From: Pluralibacter sp.
GTDB lineage: Bacteria; Pseudomonadota; Gammaproteobacteria; Enterobacterales; Enterobacteriaceae
Direction: 5' to 3'
Assembly: GCF_019237635.1 (NCBI RefSeq)
Contig: NZ_JAFAGS010000047.1
Location: 1-64,000 of the forward strand
Length of the DNA stretch: 64,000 nucleotides
In this document: piece by piece, positions 1-14,083 of the stretch
How the letters are laid out: each line of letters opens with the position of its first letter
Numbering within the stretch: position 1 is the first letter of the stretch
Program-made: the position numbers and the translations under genes
Notes under the pieces: generated by a model
The model's input: the letters and a program-made list of their open reading frames with translations, nothing else
What the model was told of the DNA's origin: nothing
Database searches by the model: none

Positions 1-19
1 ATGCAAAACGAGGTTAAGG

Positions 20-160
20 ATGCAGGTACTCAACTCGCTACGCAGCGCAAAGCAGCGCCACCCGGACTGCCAGATAGTAAAACGCAAAGGACGCTTATAC
101 GTCATTTGTAAAAGCAACCCCCGCTTTAAGGCCGTGCAGGGGCGTAAGAAAAAACGCTAG
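20..160 (+). CDS. ykgO: Alternative 50S ribosomal protein L36 (RpmJ2/YkgO type)
   Basis: 46-aa [50 protein letters not shown]36-like but without the full CxxC...C...H zinc ligand set. Below the ORF-track size cutoff. Confidence 0.88.
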   Translation: MQVLNSLRSAKQRHPDCQIVKRKGRLYVICKSNPRFKAVQGRKKKR

Positions 161-868
161 TCAGACTGCTTGTCGCCAACTTTCCAGGGTACTTCGTTGC
201 TTGCCGTCGGCGTCGAAATTGTCGGCGGCAAGCCATTTTTTCATCGCCTGGTCGACCAGCGGCCACTCCTTATCGATAATGGAAAACCAGTCGGTATCCC
301 GGTTGTGTCCTTTTATCACCAGCGCCTGGCGAAAACGTCCTTCAAACTGAAACCCCATTCTTAATGCCGCGCGACGCGACGGTTCATTGTGGCTGTTGCA
401 TTTCCACTCATAGCGACGATAGCCGAGCGTCTCAAAGGCGTAACGCATCAGCAGCCACTGCGCTTCGGTGGACATCGGCGTGCGGCTGAGCCGGGGTGAA
501 AAGTGGACGTGCCCGACTTCGATTACACCATTTTTGCTGTCGATACGCATCAGCGCCAGCGTGCCGACCGGCAGGCCGCTTTGCCTGTCAATGACGGCGA
601 AATGCATCGGATCCTGCAAATCGACAACGCTTGCGACCCAGCGGGCATAGCTTTCAACATCCGCATCAGGTTCACGTAGCAACCAGGTCCAGCTTCGGGT
701 ATCCGGCGCCTGCTGATAGGCCGCGAATAAATCGTGGGCGTGCTGTACGCCAAGAGGCTCCAGGCGGCAAAGCCGTCCTGCTAATGTCATCCGTTGCGGA
801 TGAGGGCGCGGTTGCCAGTCGGGAAGCGCGTCGCCAACCGGTTGACCAAATTGATTATTCTGGCTCAT
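161..868 (-). CDS. GNAT family N-acetyltransferase (RimJ/RimL-like)
   Basis: 235-aa ORF with RimL-like features (RLEPL, GHVHFSPRLSRTPMSTEAQWLLMRYAFETLGYRRYEWKCNSHNEPSRRAALRMGF). Its stop abuts the ykgO stop. Confidence 0.85.
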   Translation of the reverse strand: MSQNNQFGQPVGDALPDWQPRPHPQRMTLAGRLCRLEPLGVQHAHDLFAAYQQAPDTRSWTWLLREPDADVESYARWVASVVDLQDPMHFAVIDRQSGLPVGTLALMRIDSKNGVIEVGHVHFSPRLSRTPMSTEAQWLLMRYAFETLGYRRYEWKCNSHNEPSRRAALRMGFQFEGRFRQALVIKGHNRDTDWFSIIDKEWPLVDQAMKKWLAADNFDADGKQRSTLESWRQAV

Positions 869-968
869 ACCTGTTCCTTTTATTAATGTACCTGCGCAGC
901 GTAATCATTTAGTGGTTCCCTAAAAAGTACCATCACGGTATGTTTTTATGGTACCACCAGGAGGGGCG

Positions 969-2429
969 ATGAATATTCCAGATGAGGCATTTTATGGTTT
1001 GCTGGTACGGGCGCTACAACAACGAGACGCAGAGACGTTACAGCGTACGCTATATCATGCGCTGCGCGATGCCATGCTCGACGGCAGCCTGCAGGCGCAC
1101 AGTCGCCTGCCGGGGTCGCGCACCATCGCCCAGCGGTTAATGGTCTCGCGAAATACGATTAATGCCGTGCTTGAGCAACTTGCAACCGAGGGATATTTAC
1201 TGCGCGACAGGCTGGGTTCACATGTTGCGCAATTGCCCGCGGCTACCGAGGTTGTGCCGCTGCCTGTCGCAGATATTACGCTGCCTGCGCGTTTGCTACA
1301 GTTGCCACCCGGCCCGCGCCGCGATTCACCCGCGCTGGCGTTTACTCCTGGTACGCCTGCGGTAAACTATTTTCCCCTGCCGCTGTGGCGGCGTTTGCTG
1401 GACCGGGTGCTGCGCGAAGAGGGCAGTGCGCTGTTGGGGTACGGCGACTCGGCGGGCGAATGGCCGCTGCGTGCCGCGATAGCCCGCCACCTTGCGCTGT
1501 CGCGCGGTATTCACTGCGATGCAAGTCAGGTTGTCATTACCGAAGGCGCGCTGGAAGGGTTGAATTTATGCACCCATCTGCTGAGCGAGCCGGGGGATGT
1601 CGCCTGGCTGGAAGATCCCGGCTATTTTGGCGCAAGAAGCGCCTTTTTAACCGCCGGATTGCGGATAAAGGCGATGGCTGTCGATGACGAGGGAATGGTG
1701 TTTCCCGACAACACGCTGGAGGTTCCTCGCCTGATATTTACCTCGCCGTCACATCAGTATCCTACCGGAAAATTGCTTAGCGCCAGCCGCCGTCTGGCGC
1801 TGCTCACCTTCGCCAGCGCGCAGGGCGCGTGGATAATTGAAGATGACTACGACAGTGAATTTCGAAAGAGCGGAGAGCCGGTCCCGGCCATGCTCGGCAT
1901 GGTCAAAAATGCGCCGGTGGTGTATCTCGGCACGTTCAGTAAGACGCTTTTTCCGTCGTTGCGCATTGGCTTTATGGTGATGCCGCAGGCGCTGGCGAAG
2001 GCGGCGCAACCGGCGATACGATCGCTGCTGCGCGGTGGGCACCGCACTGAGCAGCGGGCGCTGGCAGGGTTTATTGAAGAGGGGCACTATGCCCGCCATC
2101 TCGCGGCGATGCGGCGGCTGTATCGCAAACGACAGGCGCAGTTGCGCGACGCGTTGGCGCAGGCGCTGGACGTGCCGCACTGTATACACGGCGGCGAAGG
2201 CGGCCTGCACCTGACGGTAGAAATCGCGGGGATTGACGATGTGCGAGCGGCGGAGCTTGCGCGTCAGTATCAGCTGGCCCCGGCGGCGCTAAGCCGTTTT
2301 TATCTTAACCCGGCGATTGGGAAAACAGGGCTGGTTTTGGGTTATGGCAATACCTCAGCGTCGCAGTTTGCGCCCGCAATACGGGCGCTCAACCGACTGA
2401 TTACGCAGACTCAGCGCGGGCAAGAGTGA
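969..2429 (+). CDS. MocR-type (GntR wHTH plus aminotransferase-like) PLP-dependent regulator
   Basis: N-terminal wHTH ([33 protein letters not shown]) fused to a fold-I aminotransferase domain ([26 protein letters not shown]). Start chosen at 969 because of the GAGGGG SD. Confidence 0.88.
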   Translation: MNIPDEAFYGLLVRALQQRDAETLQRTLYHALRDAMLDGSLQAHSRLPGSRTIAQRLMVSRNTINAVLEQLATEGYLLRDRLGSHVAQLPAATEVVPLPVADITLPARLLQLPPGPRRDSPALAFTPGTPAVNYFPLPLWRRLLDRVLREEGSALLGYGDSAGEWPLRAAIARHLALSRGIHCDASQVVITEGALEGLNLCTHLLSEPGDVAWLEDPGYFGARSAFLTAGLRIKAMAVDDEGMVFPDNTLEVPRLIFTSPSHQYPTGKLLSASRRLALLTFASAQGAWIIEDDYDSEFRKSGEPVPAMLGMVKNAPVVYLGTFSKTLFPSLRIGFMVMPQALAKAAQPAIRSLLRGGHRTEQRALAGFIEEGHYARHLAAMRRLYRKRQAQLRDALAQALDVPHCIHGGEGGLHLTVEIAGIDDVRAAELARQYQLAPAALSRFYLNPAIGKTGLVLGYGNTSASQFAPAIRALNRLITQTQRGQE

Positions 2430-2868
2430 AAATATCGTAGAACGACAGCTCGCCTTTGGTGGCGACCATCTTTTGCAGCTGCGCTTTCAACGGCTCCGTG
2501 ACGCGCGGCGACTGCAGGATAGTGTCGATTAACTGGTTCGGTACGAAGCGGGTGTTGTACCACTCGCCGTTGTAGCATACGCGCAGATCGAGCACGTCAA
2601 TATCTTCGTAACGGTAGCGAGGCGCGACGTCAAAGAAGAAAAAGCCGTTAAGCAAAATGAACAGCACCACCAGCAGCCACACGGAATCCGCCAGCGTATC
2701 GGAACGCATCATGACGATAAGCGTCGCCAGAAACCCGAGATACATCCCCAGAAACAGGCCAGGATAACGGCGGATAAAACTGATGCTGAAACGCGGCCGG
2801 TTGTCGCGTTTCTCAGTCGTGTTCAGCTCATCAATCGTGTTGGTAAGCAGGCGTTGGATTTCGGCCAT
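2401..2868 (-). CDS. ylaC: YlaC family inner membrane protein
   Basis: 155-aa ORF with two TM segments; position next to maa as in E. coli. Confidence 0.82.
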   Translation of the reverse strand: MAEIQRLLTNTIDELNTTEKRDNRPRFSISFIRRYPGLFLGMYLGFLATLIVMMRSDTLADSVWLLVVLFILLNGFFFFDVAPRYRYEDIDVLDLRVCYNGEWYNTRFVPNQLIDTILQSPRVTEPLKAQLQKMVATKGELSFYDIFTLARAESA

Positions 2869-2967
2869 TGGCGTCCCCTGAAAGTCCGAAGAACGGGAAA
2901 TGGTGTTATTTTATGTTGCGTTAATTCTGGCGAAAAGTAACAGATCAGTTATGAAAAAGCATAACAG

Positions 2968-3522
2968 TCACACCAGCATTTTGATGACACGCGCCGGGTT
3001 ACCGCCGACCACCGCATTGGCCGGGACGTCTTTGACTACTACGGCCCCTGAGGCGATAACGGCATTGTCACCGACGGTAACGCCTGGGTTAATTACCGCT
3101 CGCCCGCCGATCCACACGTTATCGCCAATGGTCACCGGCTTACCGAACTCCAGCCCACTGTTGCGTTCTGCGGCATCCAGCGGGTGGGTCGCCGTATAAA
3201 TATGCACGCCCGGAGCCAGCATACAGTTATCACCGATATGGATCGGGCATACGTCCAGCATCACACAGTCGAAGTTGGCGTAAAAATTCTGCCCCAGGAA
3301 AAGGTTGTAACCATAGTCACAGCGGAAGCTCGGTTCGATATACGCATCATGATCCCGACCGAACAGTTCGCTAAGCAGGGCGTTTCGCTCGATGCGCTCG
3401 TCTGGCGAGGTATGGTTATAGCGGTGAATAAGTTGCCTCGCACGCAGACGGTCGGCGCGTAAGGTTTCATCGCCTGGGCGGTAGGGTTCACCGGCGATCA
3501 TCTTGCGTTTTTCAACACTCAT
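2968..3522 (-). CDS. maa: Maltose O-acetyltransferase (hexapeptide-repeat family)
   Basis: 184 aa, [36 protein letters not shown], left-handed beta-helix hexapeptides; next to hha. Confidence 0.92.
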   Translation of the reverse strand: MSVEKRKMIAGEPYRPGDETLRADRLRARQLIHRYNHTSPDERIERNALLSELFGRDHDAYIEPSFRCDYGYNLFLGQNFYANFDCVMLDVCPIHIGDNCMLAPGVHIYTATHPLDAAERNSGLEFGKPVTIGDNVWIGGRAVINPGVTVGDNAVIASGAVVVKDVPANAVVGGNPARVIKMLV

Positions 3523-3538
3523 GTGGCAGAGAACATCA

Positions 3539-3757
3539 TTAACGTATGAATTTCCAGACTGAAACGGGGATTTTATCGTAGAGCTTATTCATCGTAAGTT
3601 CGGCAAGACGATGATCGGCTGCTGAGTAAAAAACAGCCAGTTCATTGTCTGAAAGTTCATATTTATTTTTTTCAATGACACGCTCCAGCGTGTCAATAGT
3701 CTGACAACGTCGCAAACGCATCAAATAATCAGTCTTTGTTAAGGGTTTCTCTGACAT
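3539..3757 (-). CDS. hha: Hemolysin expression modulator Hha
   Basis: 72 aa, [72 protein letters not shown]. Confidence 0.97.
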   Translation of the reverse strand: MSEKPLTKTDYLMRLRRCQTIDTLERVIEKNKYELSDNELAVFYSAADHRLAELTMNKLYDKIPVSVWKFIR

Positions 3758-3783
3758 AAAGTTACCTATTGATTGTAATAATT

Positions 3784-4158
3784 TTAACAGGAGAGACTAA
3801 CAGGATTAGCTCTACTGATGTTCGTGAAACAACGAAAAAGCCTGTTTCCAGATTTTCGCCATTTCTGCAGATCCTCTGCGTTAATGCCATAGTTACTGAA
3901 CAACATAAAGGTATCGTCCAGATATTCATCAATTTGTGCGATCAATTTATTGTCTTCGTTATACTTAATTTTGTAATTAAGTGCGAAGGTAGCAATATGC
4001 TCGATCAGTTCGTTGATTTGGAGATTAATCGCAGAGGTCGGGTCATTCACCCAGCCTGAGCGGTTCTCTTCAAGGTTAACAAGGCAGTCATGATACAGGG
4101 TTTCACAGAGAAATTTAAGCTGTGCAATATCATGTCTTTTTGGCGAGTATTCGTCCAT
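3784..4158 (-). CDS. tomB: Hha toxicity modulator TomB
   Basis: 124 aa, [69 protein letters not shown]; directly upstream of hha on the minus strand. Confidence 0.96.
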   Translation of the reverse strand: MDEYSPKRHDIAQLKFLCETLYHDCLVNLEENRSGWVNDPTSAINLQINELIEHIATFALNYKIKYNEDNKLIAQIDEYLDDTFMLFSNYGINAEDLQKWRKSGNRLFRCFTNISRANPVSLSC

Positions 4159-4600
4159 AACACATCCCCCTTATGATTAACTCACAAACACCGTTGCGGG
4201 ATGGATACTGCTGTCTGACCTGGAACATAACGCTATAAATCTAATGCTATAACTATAATCTACTCTTTAAAAGATTTCACCGCGCTATTACGAAAAATTA
4301 CAAATATCGTTATTTTGCGTGAGGGTAAGACTTTTTCTCATGCGCCTTGAGGGTGGGGGCGTGCTGGCGTACAGCGGGAGCTCCCGTGCAGACGCTTAAT
4401 TTTCATTGAGTTATGAAATCACCCGGTGATACACCGCTATCTTACGGAAAAAACTAAGAGAATTCTTAATTGCTTTCAATAAAAGAATAAGTTCGGCTTA
4501 TGTATTACCCGTGGATTTAATACTGAGATTATTAAGATTATATACAGAAAATGATGACAATAAAATAAACGAGGATGCAATACGTGCCTTTAGGCCGCGG

Positions 4601-4632
4601 CGCAAATAAAAGGGGCCGCAATTGCGGCCCCT
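4601..4632 (-). terminator. Rho-independent terminator downstream of acrB
   Basis: Perfect inverted repeat AGGGGCCGCAATTGCGGCCCCT (4611-4632) followed on the minus strand by TTTATTTG. Confidence 0.85.
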
Positions 4633-4648
4633 GGGATTAGCTTAGCGA

Positions 4649-7798
<3,150 letters not shown>

Positions 7799-7817
7799 TT
7801 AACGGCTCCTGTTTAAG

Positions 7818-9011
7818 TTAAGACTTGGTCGATTCTGACGGGGCGCCGCCTGCGGCTTGCTGTTTATTGTCAGAATTCACTTCCTGCGCTTTTACCTGAA
7901 CGCCCGGTCTTATTTTTTGTAAGCCAGTTACGATCACGCGGTCGCCGGTCTTCAGGCCTGCGGTCACTAACCACTTATCGCCAATGGCCTGGGTGGCGGT
8001 CACCTTGCGAACTTCGACTTTGTCGCCTTCGCCGATAACCATTACGCTGGCTTCACCGCGCGGCGTACGGGTAACCCCTTGTTGAGGCACCAGCAGGGCA
8101 TCCGGGTTAACGCCTTCTTCGAGCTTCGCACGAACGAACATCCCCGGCAGCAGCGTGTGATCCGGGTTCGGGAAGATAGCGCGCAGGGTGATAGAACCGG
8201 TGGTCTGGTCAACGGTCACGTCAGAGAACTCCAGCGTACCGTCCTGCGGATACTCAATGCCGTCATTGGTGACCAGCGTCACTTTTGCCTGGCCGTTTTC
8301 CTGTTTCAGCGAGCCGTTCGCCAGCTCCTGTTTCAGACGCAGGAAATCGTTGCTGGACTGGGTCACATCGACATAGATCGGATCAAGCTGCTGAACGGTC
8401 GCCAGCGCGGTCGACTGGCCGTTTTGCACCAGCGCGCCCTCGGTCACCGATGACGCGCCAATGCGTCCGCTGATGGGCGAGGTGACTTTGGTGTACGCCA
8501 GATTGATACGCGCGTTTTCTACTGCGGCTTTTGCGGCCACAACAACGGCATTGGCCTGCTGCGCATTGGCGACAGCGGTGTCGTAATCTTGTTTACTGAT
8601 GTACTGCGTTCCCACCAGTTTCTGATAACGGGCTACCGTCAGCTGAGCGATTTTCGCCGCCGCTTCGGCTTTCGCCAGATCGCCTTTCGCGCTGTCGTAC
8701 GCGGCCTGATAGGTCGCCGGATCGATTTGATACAGGGAGACGCCAGCTTCGATGTTACTGCCTTCGGTAAAGTTACGTTTCAGGATTATCCCGCTGACCT
8801 GGGGACGAACTTCAGCAACGCGGTATGGGTTGGTTCGACCGGGTAACTCTGTTGTCATCTGAAGAGGTTCAGTTTTGAGCGTTACCACGCCAACCTCTGG
8901 CATATGAGCCGCCCCTTGCTGAGCTCCTTTATTATCACATCCTGTTAGCGCTAAGCTGCCTGAGAGCATCAGAACGACCGCCAGAGGCGTTAACCCTCTG
9001 TTTTTGTTCAT
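7818..9011 (-). CDS. acrA: Multidrug efflux periplasmic adaptor AcrA
   Basis: MNKNRGLTPLAVVLMLSGSLALTGCDNKGAQQG lipoprotein signal; start placed at 9011 rather than the track start 9038. Confidence 0.97.
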   Translation of the reverse strand: MNKNRGLTPLAVVLMLSGSLALTGCDNKGAQQGAAHMPEVGVVTLKTEPLQMTTELPGRTNPYRVAEVRPQVSGIILKRNFTEGSNIEAGVSLYQIDPATYQAAYDSAKGDLAKAEAAAKIAQLTVARYQKLVGTQYISKQDYDTAVANAQQANAVVVAAKAAVENARINLAYTKVTSPISGRIGASSVTEGALVQNGQSTALATVQQLDPIYVDVTQSSNDFLRLKQELANGSLKQENGQAKVTLVTNDGIEYPQDGTLEFSDVTVDQTTGSITLRAIFPNPDHTLLPGMFVRAKLEEGVNPDALLVPQQGVTRTPRGEASVMVIGEGDKVEVRKVTATQAIGDKWLVTAGLKTGDRVIVTGLQKIRPGVQVKAQEVNSDNKQQAAGGAPSESTKS

Positions 9012-9100
9012 ATGTAAACCTCTAGTGTCCGATTTCAAATAGATGATGGATCAAGCGTCCACAAACCCATTGCTGTGTTTATATTATCGTCATGCTATGG

Positions 9101-9124
9101 TACATACATTCATAAATGTATGTA
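9101..9124. promoter_or_regulatory. AcrR operator in the acrR/acrA divergent promoter
   Basis: TACATACATTCATAAATGTATGTA, 10-bp inverted half sites, closely matching the recalled E. coli AcrR operator. Confidence 0.88.
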
Positions 9125-9151
9125 AACTAACCTCTGTAAATTCACTCACCT

Positions 9152-9799
9152 ATGGCACGAAAAACCAAACAGCAGGCGCTGGAAACACGGCAGCACATAC
9201 TGGATGTGGCTCTGCGTTTGTTCTCGCAACAAGGGGTATCATCTACCTCGCTTGCGGAGATTGCAAAAGCGGCTGGCGTCACGCGCGGCGCCATTTATTG
9301 GCATTTCAAAAACAAATCTGATTTGTTCAGTGAAATCTGGCAGCTTTCAGAATTCAGCATCGGCGATCTCGAAACAGAGTATCGGGTAAAATTCCCTGAT
9401 GATCCACTGTCTGTTTTAAGGGAGATTTTAGTCTATATTCTTGAAGCTACTGTAATAGATGAGCGTCGACGCCTGCTGATGGAGATAATCTTCCATAAAT
9501 GCGAATTTGTCGGTGAAATGGCAGTGGTTCAGCAGGTGCAGCGCGGCCTGTGTTTAGAAAGCTATGATCGCATCGAGCAGGCTTTGATGGAATGTATGAG
9601 CGCCCGACTCCTGCCGGTGAATTTGCTGACGCGTCGGGCGGCGATTTTAATGCGCGGCTACATCTCCGGTCTGGTTGAAAACTGGTTGTTTGCGCCCGAG
9701 TCATTCAACCTGAAAAAAGAGGCCCGGGACTATGTGGCTATCTTGCTGGAAATGTTCCAGTTTTGCCCGACGCTCCAGGGGGCGCCGCCTGCCGCCTGA
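9152..9799 (+). CDS. acrR: TetR family repressor AcrR
   Basis: 215 aa, [63 protein letters not shown]. Confidence 0.97.
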   Translation: MARKTKQQALETRQHILDVALRLFSQQGVSSTSLAEIAKAAGVTRGAIYWHFKNKSDLFSEIWQLSEFSIGDLETEYRVKFPDDPLSVLREILVYILEATVIDERRRLLMEIIFHKCEFVGEMAVVQQVQRGLCLESYDRIEQALMECMSARLLPVNLLTRRAAILMRGYISGLVENWLFAPESFNLKKEARDYVAILLEMFQFCPTLQGAPPAA

Positions 9800-9935
9800 A
9801 TGTGATGGCTAACCGGGGTGTGACTAAGAATATTCCTGGCGCTAACGGCTGTTCGCCGGGGGGCAGAAGTGCTATTCTTCGCCCGCGTATATGCCCCCGG
9901 TTTTGCCGGTAATTGCCACCATTCATGTTAACACT

Positions 9936-12900
9936 ATGTCGCACAACACTCGCTGGCGGAAATCGCTTTCCGCTTTTATCGTTATCCTGACTTGTTTCTT
10001 TGGCTCTATCTCGCTGAGTCAGGCCCGCGCACAGAACAGCAACGATTTACCCGATCGTAGCGATGTGCAAAAACAGCTCACCGTCCTGAGCAAGAAAAAA
10101 GATCTCTCCCCGCAGGACAAGCTCATTGAGCAGGACCTGGCCGAAACGCTGCAGATGCTCGACAAAATCGATCGCGTAAAAGACGAGACCGCGCAGCTCA
10201 AGCAGCAGATAGAACAAGCGCCGACCAAAATGCGCCAGGCGGTGGATGGGCTCAGTGCCCTGAGCGATACGGATAACGACGCTGAAACGCGAAAAACCTT
10301 AAGCCAGCTCTCCATGCGCCAACTGGAAGCGCGCGTCAGCGACGTGCTGGATAACCTGCAGTCTGCGCAAAGCGATCTCGCGACCTACAACAGCCAGCTT
10401 GTCTCTCTACAGACCCAGCCGGAGCGCGTGCAAAACGCCATGTACAACGCGTCCCAACAACTGCAGCAGATACGTAACCGGTTGAACGGCGCGACGATTG
10501 GCGAAGGGGCGCTGCGCCCGACGCAGCAGACAATGCTGCTGGTACAGCAGGTGCTGCTGAATGCCGAAATTGACCAGCAGCGGAAAAGCCTTGAAGGCAA
10601 TACCGTCTTGCAGGACACCCTGCAAAAACAGCGTGATTATGTCACGGCCAACAGCAATCGCCTTGAGCATCAGCTCCAGCTTTTACAAGAGGCGGTAAAC
10701 AGCAAGCGTCTTACTCTGACGGAAAAGACGGCGAAAGAGGCCATGTCACCGGATGATGCCGCCCGCATTCAGGCGAACCCGCTGGTGAAGCAGGAGCTCG
10801 TTATCAACCATCAACTGAGCGAACGGTTGATTAAAGCCACCGAGAACGGCAACCAGCTGGTACAACAGAACATCAAAGTTAAAAACTGGCTCGATCGCGC
10901 GTTGCAGTCGGAACGTAACATCAAAGAGCAGATTTCGATGCTTAAAGGCAGTCTGCTGCTGTCGCGTATTCTCTACCAGGAACAGCAAACCCTGCCGTCC
11001 GCGGACGAACTGCAGGATATGACCAACCGCATCGCCGACCTGCGTCTTGAGCAGTTTGAAGTTAACCAGCAGCGCGATGCGTTGTTCCAGAACGATGATT
11101 ACGTCACTAAGATAGAAGAGGGGCACAGCAGCGACGTCAATCCTGAAGTGCACGACGCGCTGTTGCAGGTGGTTGATATGCGCCGCGAGCTGCTGGATCA
11201 GATGAACAAGCAGCTGGGCAACCAGCTGATGATGGCTATCAACCTGCAGATCAACCAGCAGCAGTTGGTCGGGGTATCAAAAAGCCTGCGCTCTATTCTG
11301 ACGCAGCAGATTTTCTGGGTGAACAGCAATAAGCCGATGGACTGGGAATGGTTTAAATCCTTCCCGTCGGCGCTGAAAGACCAGTTTAGTAAGATGAAAA
11401 TCACCGTGAACTGGGAGAAAGCCTGGCCTGCGGTGTTTATCGCTTTCCTCGCCGGTCTGCCGTTGCTGCTGATAGCCGGGTTGATTCGCTGGCGTCTGTC
11501 CTGGCTGCGGGCGTATCAGGCGAAACTTGCCTCTCAGGTAGGGCAACTGCGTAACGACAGCCAACTGAACACGCCGAAAGCGATTCTTATCGATCTTATC
11601 CGCGCGCTGCCAGTGGTGATGATTATCCTTGCCGCCGGACTTATCCTGCTGACCATGCAGCTTAACATCAGCGATCTGCTATGGGCGTTTTGTAAGAAGC
11701 TGGCGCTGTTCTGGCTGGTGTTTGGGCTGTGCTGGAAAGTGCTGGAGAAGAACGGCGTCGCCGTTAAGCACTTTAACATGCCGCCGCAACTGACCAGCCA
11801 CTGGCGTCGCCAGATTGTGCGTGTCAGTCTGGCGCTGTTGCCGCTGCACTTCTGGTCAGTGGTGGCGGAGCTGTCGCCGCTGCATCTGATGGACGATGTG
11901 CTGGGGCAGTTCGCCATCTTCCTGAATCTGCTGGCGATAACGATTCTGGTCTGGCCGATGTGCCGCGAAAGTTGGCGCGATAAAGAGTCCCACGGCCTGC
12001 GCCTGCTGACTATCACCACGCTGTCGATTGTCCCTGTCGCGCTCATGGTGCTGACCGCAACCGGCTATTTCTACACCACGCTGCGCCTGTCCGGCCGCTG
12101 GATTGAAACCGTCTACCTCGTTATCTTCTGGAACCTGCTGTACCAGACCGTACTCCGTGGCCTGAGCGTCGCGGCCCGCCGAATCGCCTATCGCCGCGCG
12201 CTGGCCCGTCGCCAGCACCTGGTGAAGGAGGGGGCGGAAGGCGTCGAACCGCAGGAAGAGCCGAGCATTGCGCTGGAAGAGGTCAACCAGCAGACGTTAC
12301 GTATCACCATGCTGGTGATGGTGGCGCTGTTCGGTGTGCTGTTCTGGGCGATTTGGTCTGATCTTATCACCGTCTTTGCCTATCTCGACAGCATCACGCT
12401 CTGGCACTACAACGTGACGGAAGCCGGCGCGGACGTCATCAGGAACGTGACGCTCGGCAGCCTGCTGTTTGCGCTGGTCGCCGGAATGGTGGCGCTGGCG
12501 CTTATCCGCAACCTGCCAGGCCTGCTGGAGGTGCTGGTGCTCTCGCGGCTCAACATGCGCCAGGGGGCTTCTTACGCCATTACCACCATCCTGAACTACG
12601 TCATTATCGCCGCCGGGGCGATGACGGTGTTTGGTTCATTGGGTGTTTCGTGGGATAAACTGCAGTGGCTGGCGGCGGCGCTGTCGGTCGGTCTTGGTTT
12701 CGGCTTGCAGGAGATCTTCGGGAACTTCGTCTCCGGTCTGATTATTCTCTTCGAGCGTCCGGTACGTATCGGCGATACGGTAACGATCGGCACTTTCTCC
12801 GGGACGGTCAGCAAGATCCGTATTCGTGCGACCACCATCACCGACTTCGATCGTAAAGAGGTGATCATTCCGAACAAGGCGTTCGTGACCGAGCGCCTGA

Positions 12901-13289
12901 TCAACTGGTCGCTCAGCGATACCATTACCCGCGTGGTGATCCGCCTCGGCGTGGCCTACGGATCGGATCTCGACAAAGTGAAAGAGGTGCTGCTGCGTGT
13001 GGCGCACGAGCATCCGAAGGTGATGCAGGATCCGGCGCCGTCGGTGTTCTTCACCACCTTTGGCGCCAGCACGCTGGATCATGAGCTGCGTCTGTACGTG
13101 CGTGAACTGCGCGATCGCAGCTACACCGTCGATGAGCTAAACCGCGCGATCGATCGCCTGTGCCGTGAAAACGACATCAATATCGCCTTCAACCAGCTTG
13201 AAGTGCATCTGCGTAACGAAAAGGGCGATGAGGTCACGGAAGTCAAACGTGACGTGAAAGGCGATGACCCGACGCCGTTGCAGGCGTAA
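9936..13289 (+). CDS. mscK: Potassium-dependent mechanosensitive channel MscK (KefA)
   Basis: Very large MscS-family protein with coiled-coil periplasmic N terminus and MscS core (GLGFGLQEIFGNFVSGLIILFERPVRIGDTVTIG). Start MSHNTRW at 9936. Confidence 0.95.
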   Translation: MSHNTRWRKSLSAFIVILTCFFGSISLSQARAQNSNDLPDRSDVQKQLTVLSKKKDLSPQDKLIEQDLAETLQMLDKIDRVKDETAQLKQQIEQAPTKMRQAVDGLSALSDTDNDAETRKTLSQLSMRQLEARVSDVLDNLQSAQSDLATYNSQLVSLQTQPERVQNAMYNASQQLQQIRNRLNGATIGEGALRPTQQTMLLVQQVLLNAEIDQQRKSLEGNTVLQDTLQKQRDYVTANSNRLEHQLQLLQEAVNSKRLTLTEKTAKEAMSPDDAARIQANPLVKQELVINHQLSERLIKATENGNQLVQQNIKVKNWLDRALQSERNIKEQISMLKGSLLLSRILYQEQQTLPSADELQDMTNRIADLRLEQFEVNQQRDALFQNDDYVTKIEEGHSSDVNPEVHDALLQVVDMRRELLDQMNKQLGNQLMMAINLQINQQQLVGVSKSLRSILTQQIFWVNSNKPMDWEWFKSFPSALKDQFSKMKITVNWEKAWPAVFIAFLAGLPLLLIAGLIRWRLSWLRAYQAKLASQVGQLRNDSQLNTPKAILIDLIRALPVVMIILAAGLILLTMQLNISDLLWAFCKKLALFWLVFGLCWKVLEKNGVAVKHFNMPPQLTSHWRRQIVRVSLALLPLHFWSVVAELSPLHLMDDVLGQFAIFLNLLAITILVWPMCRESWRDKESHGLRLLTITTLSIVPVALMVLTATGYFYTTLRLSGRWIETVYLVIFWNLLYQTVLRGLSVAARRIAYRRALARRQHLVKEGAEGVEPQEEPSIALEEVNQQTLRITMLVMVALFGVLFWAIWSDLITVFAYLDSITLWHYNVTEAGADVIRNVTLGSLLFALVAGMVALALIRNLPGLLEVLVLSRLNMRQGASYAITTILNYVIIAAGAMTVFGSLGVSWDKLQWLAAALSVGLGFGLQEIFGNFVSGLIILFERPVRIGDTVTIGTFSGTVSKIRIRATTITDFDRKEVIIPNKAFVTERLINWSLSDTITRVVIRLGVAYGSDLDKVKEVLLRVAHEHPKVMQDPAPSVFFTTFGASTLDHELRLYVRELRDRSYTVDELNRAIDRLCRENDINIAFNQLEVHLRNEKGDEVTEVKRDVKGDDPTPLQA

Positions 13290-13300
13290 TGATTGGCTGA

Positions 13301-13322
13301 CCCACTCCCGCTCGGGAGTGGG
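13301..13322. terminator. Inverted repeat between convergent mscK and rsmS
   Basis: CCCACTCCC-GCTC-GGGAGTGGG. Confidence 0.6.
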
Positions 13323-13324
13323 CA

Positions 13325-13483
13325 TCAGGCGTTCCCGGCGTTTTCACGCAGCTTACGTTCAAAATCCCGTTTGACCATCTCCAGCGCGCGTAATACCGTT
13401 TCCGGCGCAATGGCGTGCTCTTCGAGCAGCATGATCAGGTCTACCGCGAGTTTTACATCATCCGGGGCGTTTTCCAGCGACAT
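13325..13483 (-). CDS. rsmS: RsmS (YbaM), small protein
   Basis: 52-aa ORF read from the minus strand: [52 protein letters not shown]; below track cutoff; next to priC as in E. coli. Confidence 0.88.
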   Translation of the reverse strand: MSLENAPDDVKLAVDLIMLLEEHAIAPETVLRALEMVKRDFERKLRENAGNA

Positions 13484-13498
13484 CTTTTCTCCTTTCGG

Positions 13499-14026
13499 TT
13501 AGCGCGTCAGGCGCGCCAGCACCGTTTCAATATTCTGTAAGGCATCCCGGCAGCGTGCCAGACGCCCGCGAAAGGCATCGATTTCACGGGATAGGCGCTG
13601 CTGCTCTGCGAGGGTTGTCGCCTGCGCCAGCTGCTGCTCGCGCGCCTGTTTCATTTCCAGCAGACGCCGCTCGTAGTCCTGATGGCGCAGCCTTTTGCGC
13701 TGCCAGCGCGTGAGCGTCGGCGAGCCGCTATCCCACCCGCGTAGCGCCCAGGCGGCGCTTTCCCGCGCAATGGCCTCCAGCTGCGCCGCCAGATGCTCCG
13801 CCAGCCAGACGACCTGCGCCGTTTGCCGCTGTGCGACGGCGTGCTCCAGCGCCTGCAGGTTCTCCCGCGCCTCTTCAACGCAGGCCTGCAGAAACGGGCT
13901 CCGGTTGCGAAACAACTGGCGGTCGAACCGCTGTCCCAGCGTCGCGTGGAATGCCATCGGCCGGATATCCTGCTCCAGGCGCCTGAGCTGCGCATTCAGC
14001 GATTGCAGTAACAGGTCAGTTTTCAT
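13499..14026 (-). CDS. priC: Primosomal replication protein N'' (PriC)
   Basis: 175 aa, MKTDLLLQSLNAQLRRLEQDIRPMAFHATLGQRFDRQLF; synteny. Confidence 0.92.
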   Translation of the reverse strand: MKTDLLLQSLNAQLRRLEQDIRPMAFHATLGQRFDRQLFRNRSPFLQACVEEARENLQALEHAVAQRQTAQVVWLAEHLAAQLEAIARESAAWALRGWDSGSPTLTRWQRKRLRHQDYERRLLEMKQAREQQLAQATTLAEQQRLSREIDAFRGRLARCRDALQNIETVLARLTR

Positions 14027-14083
14027 CTTTCTCTCCCGCGGCCTGTGCTACAGTAGCCGTTCTGTTTGATAGCGATTCTCACT

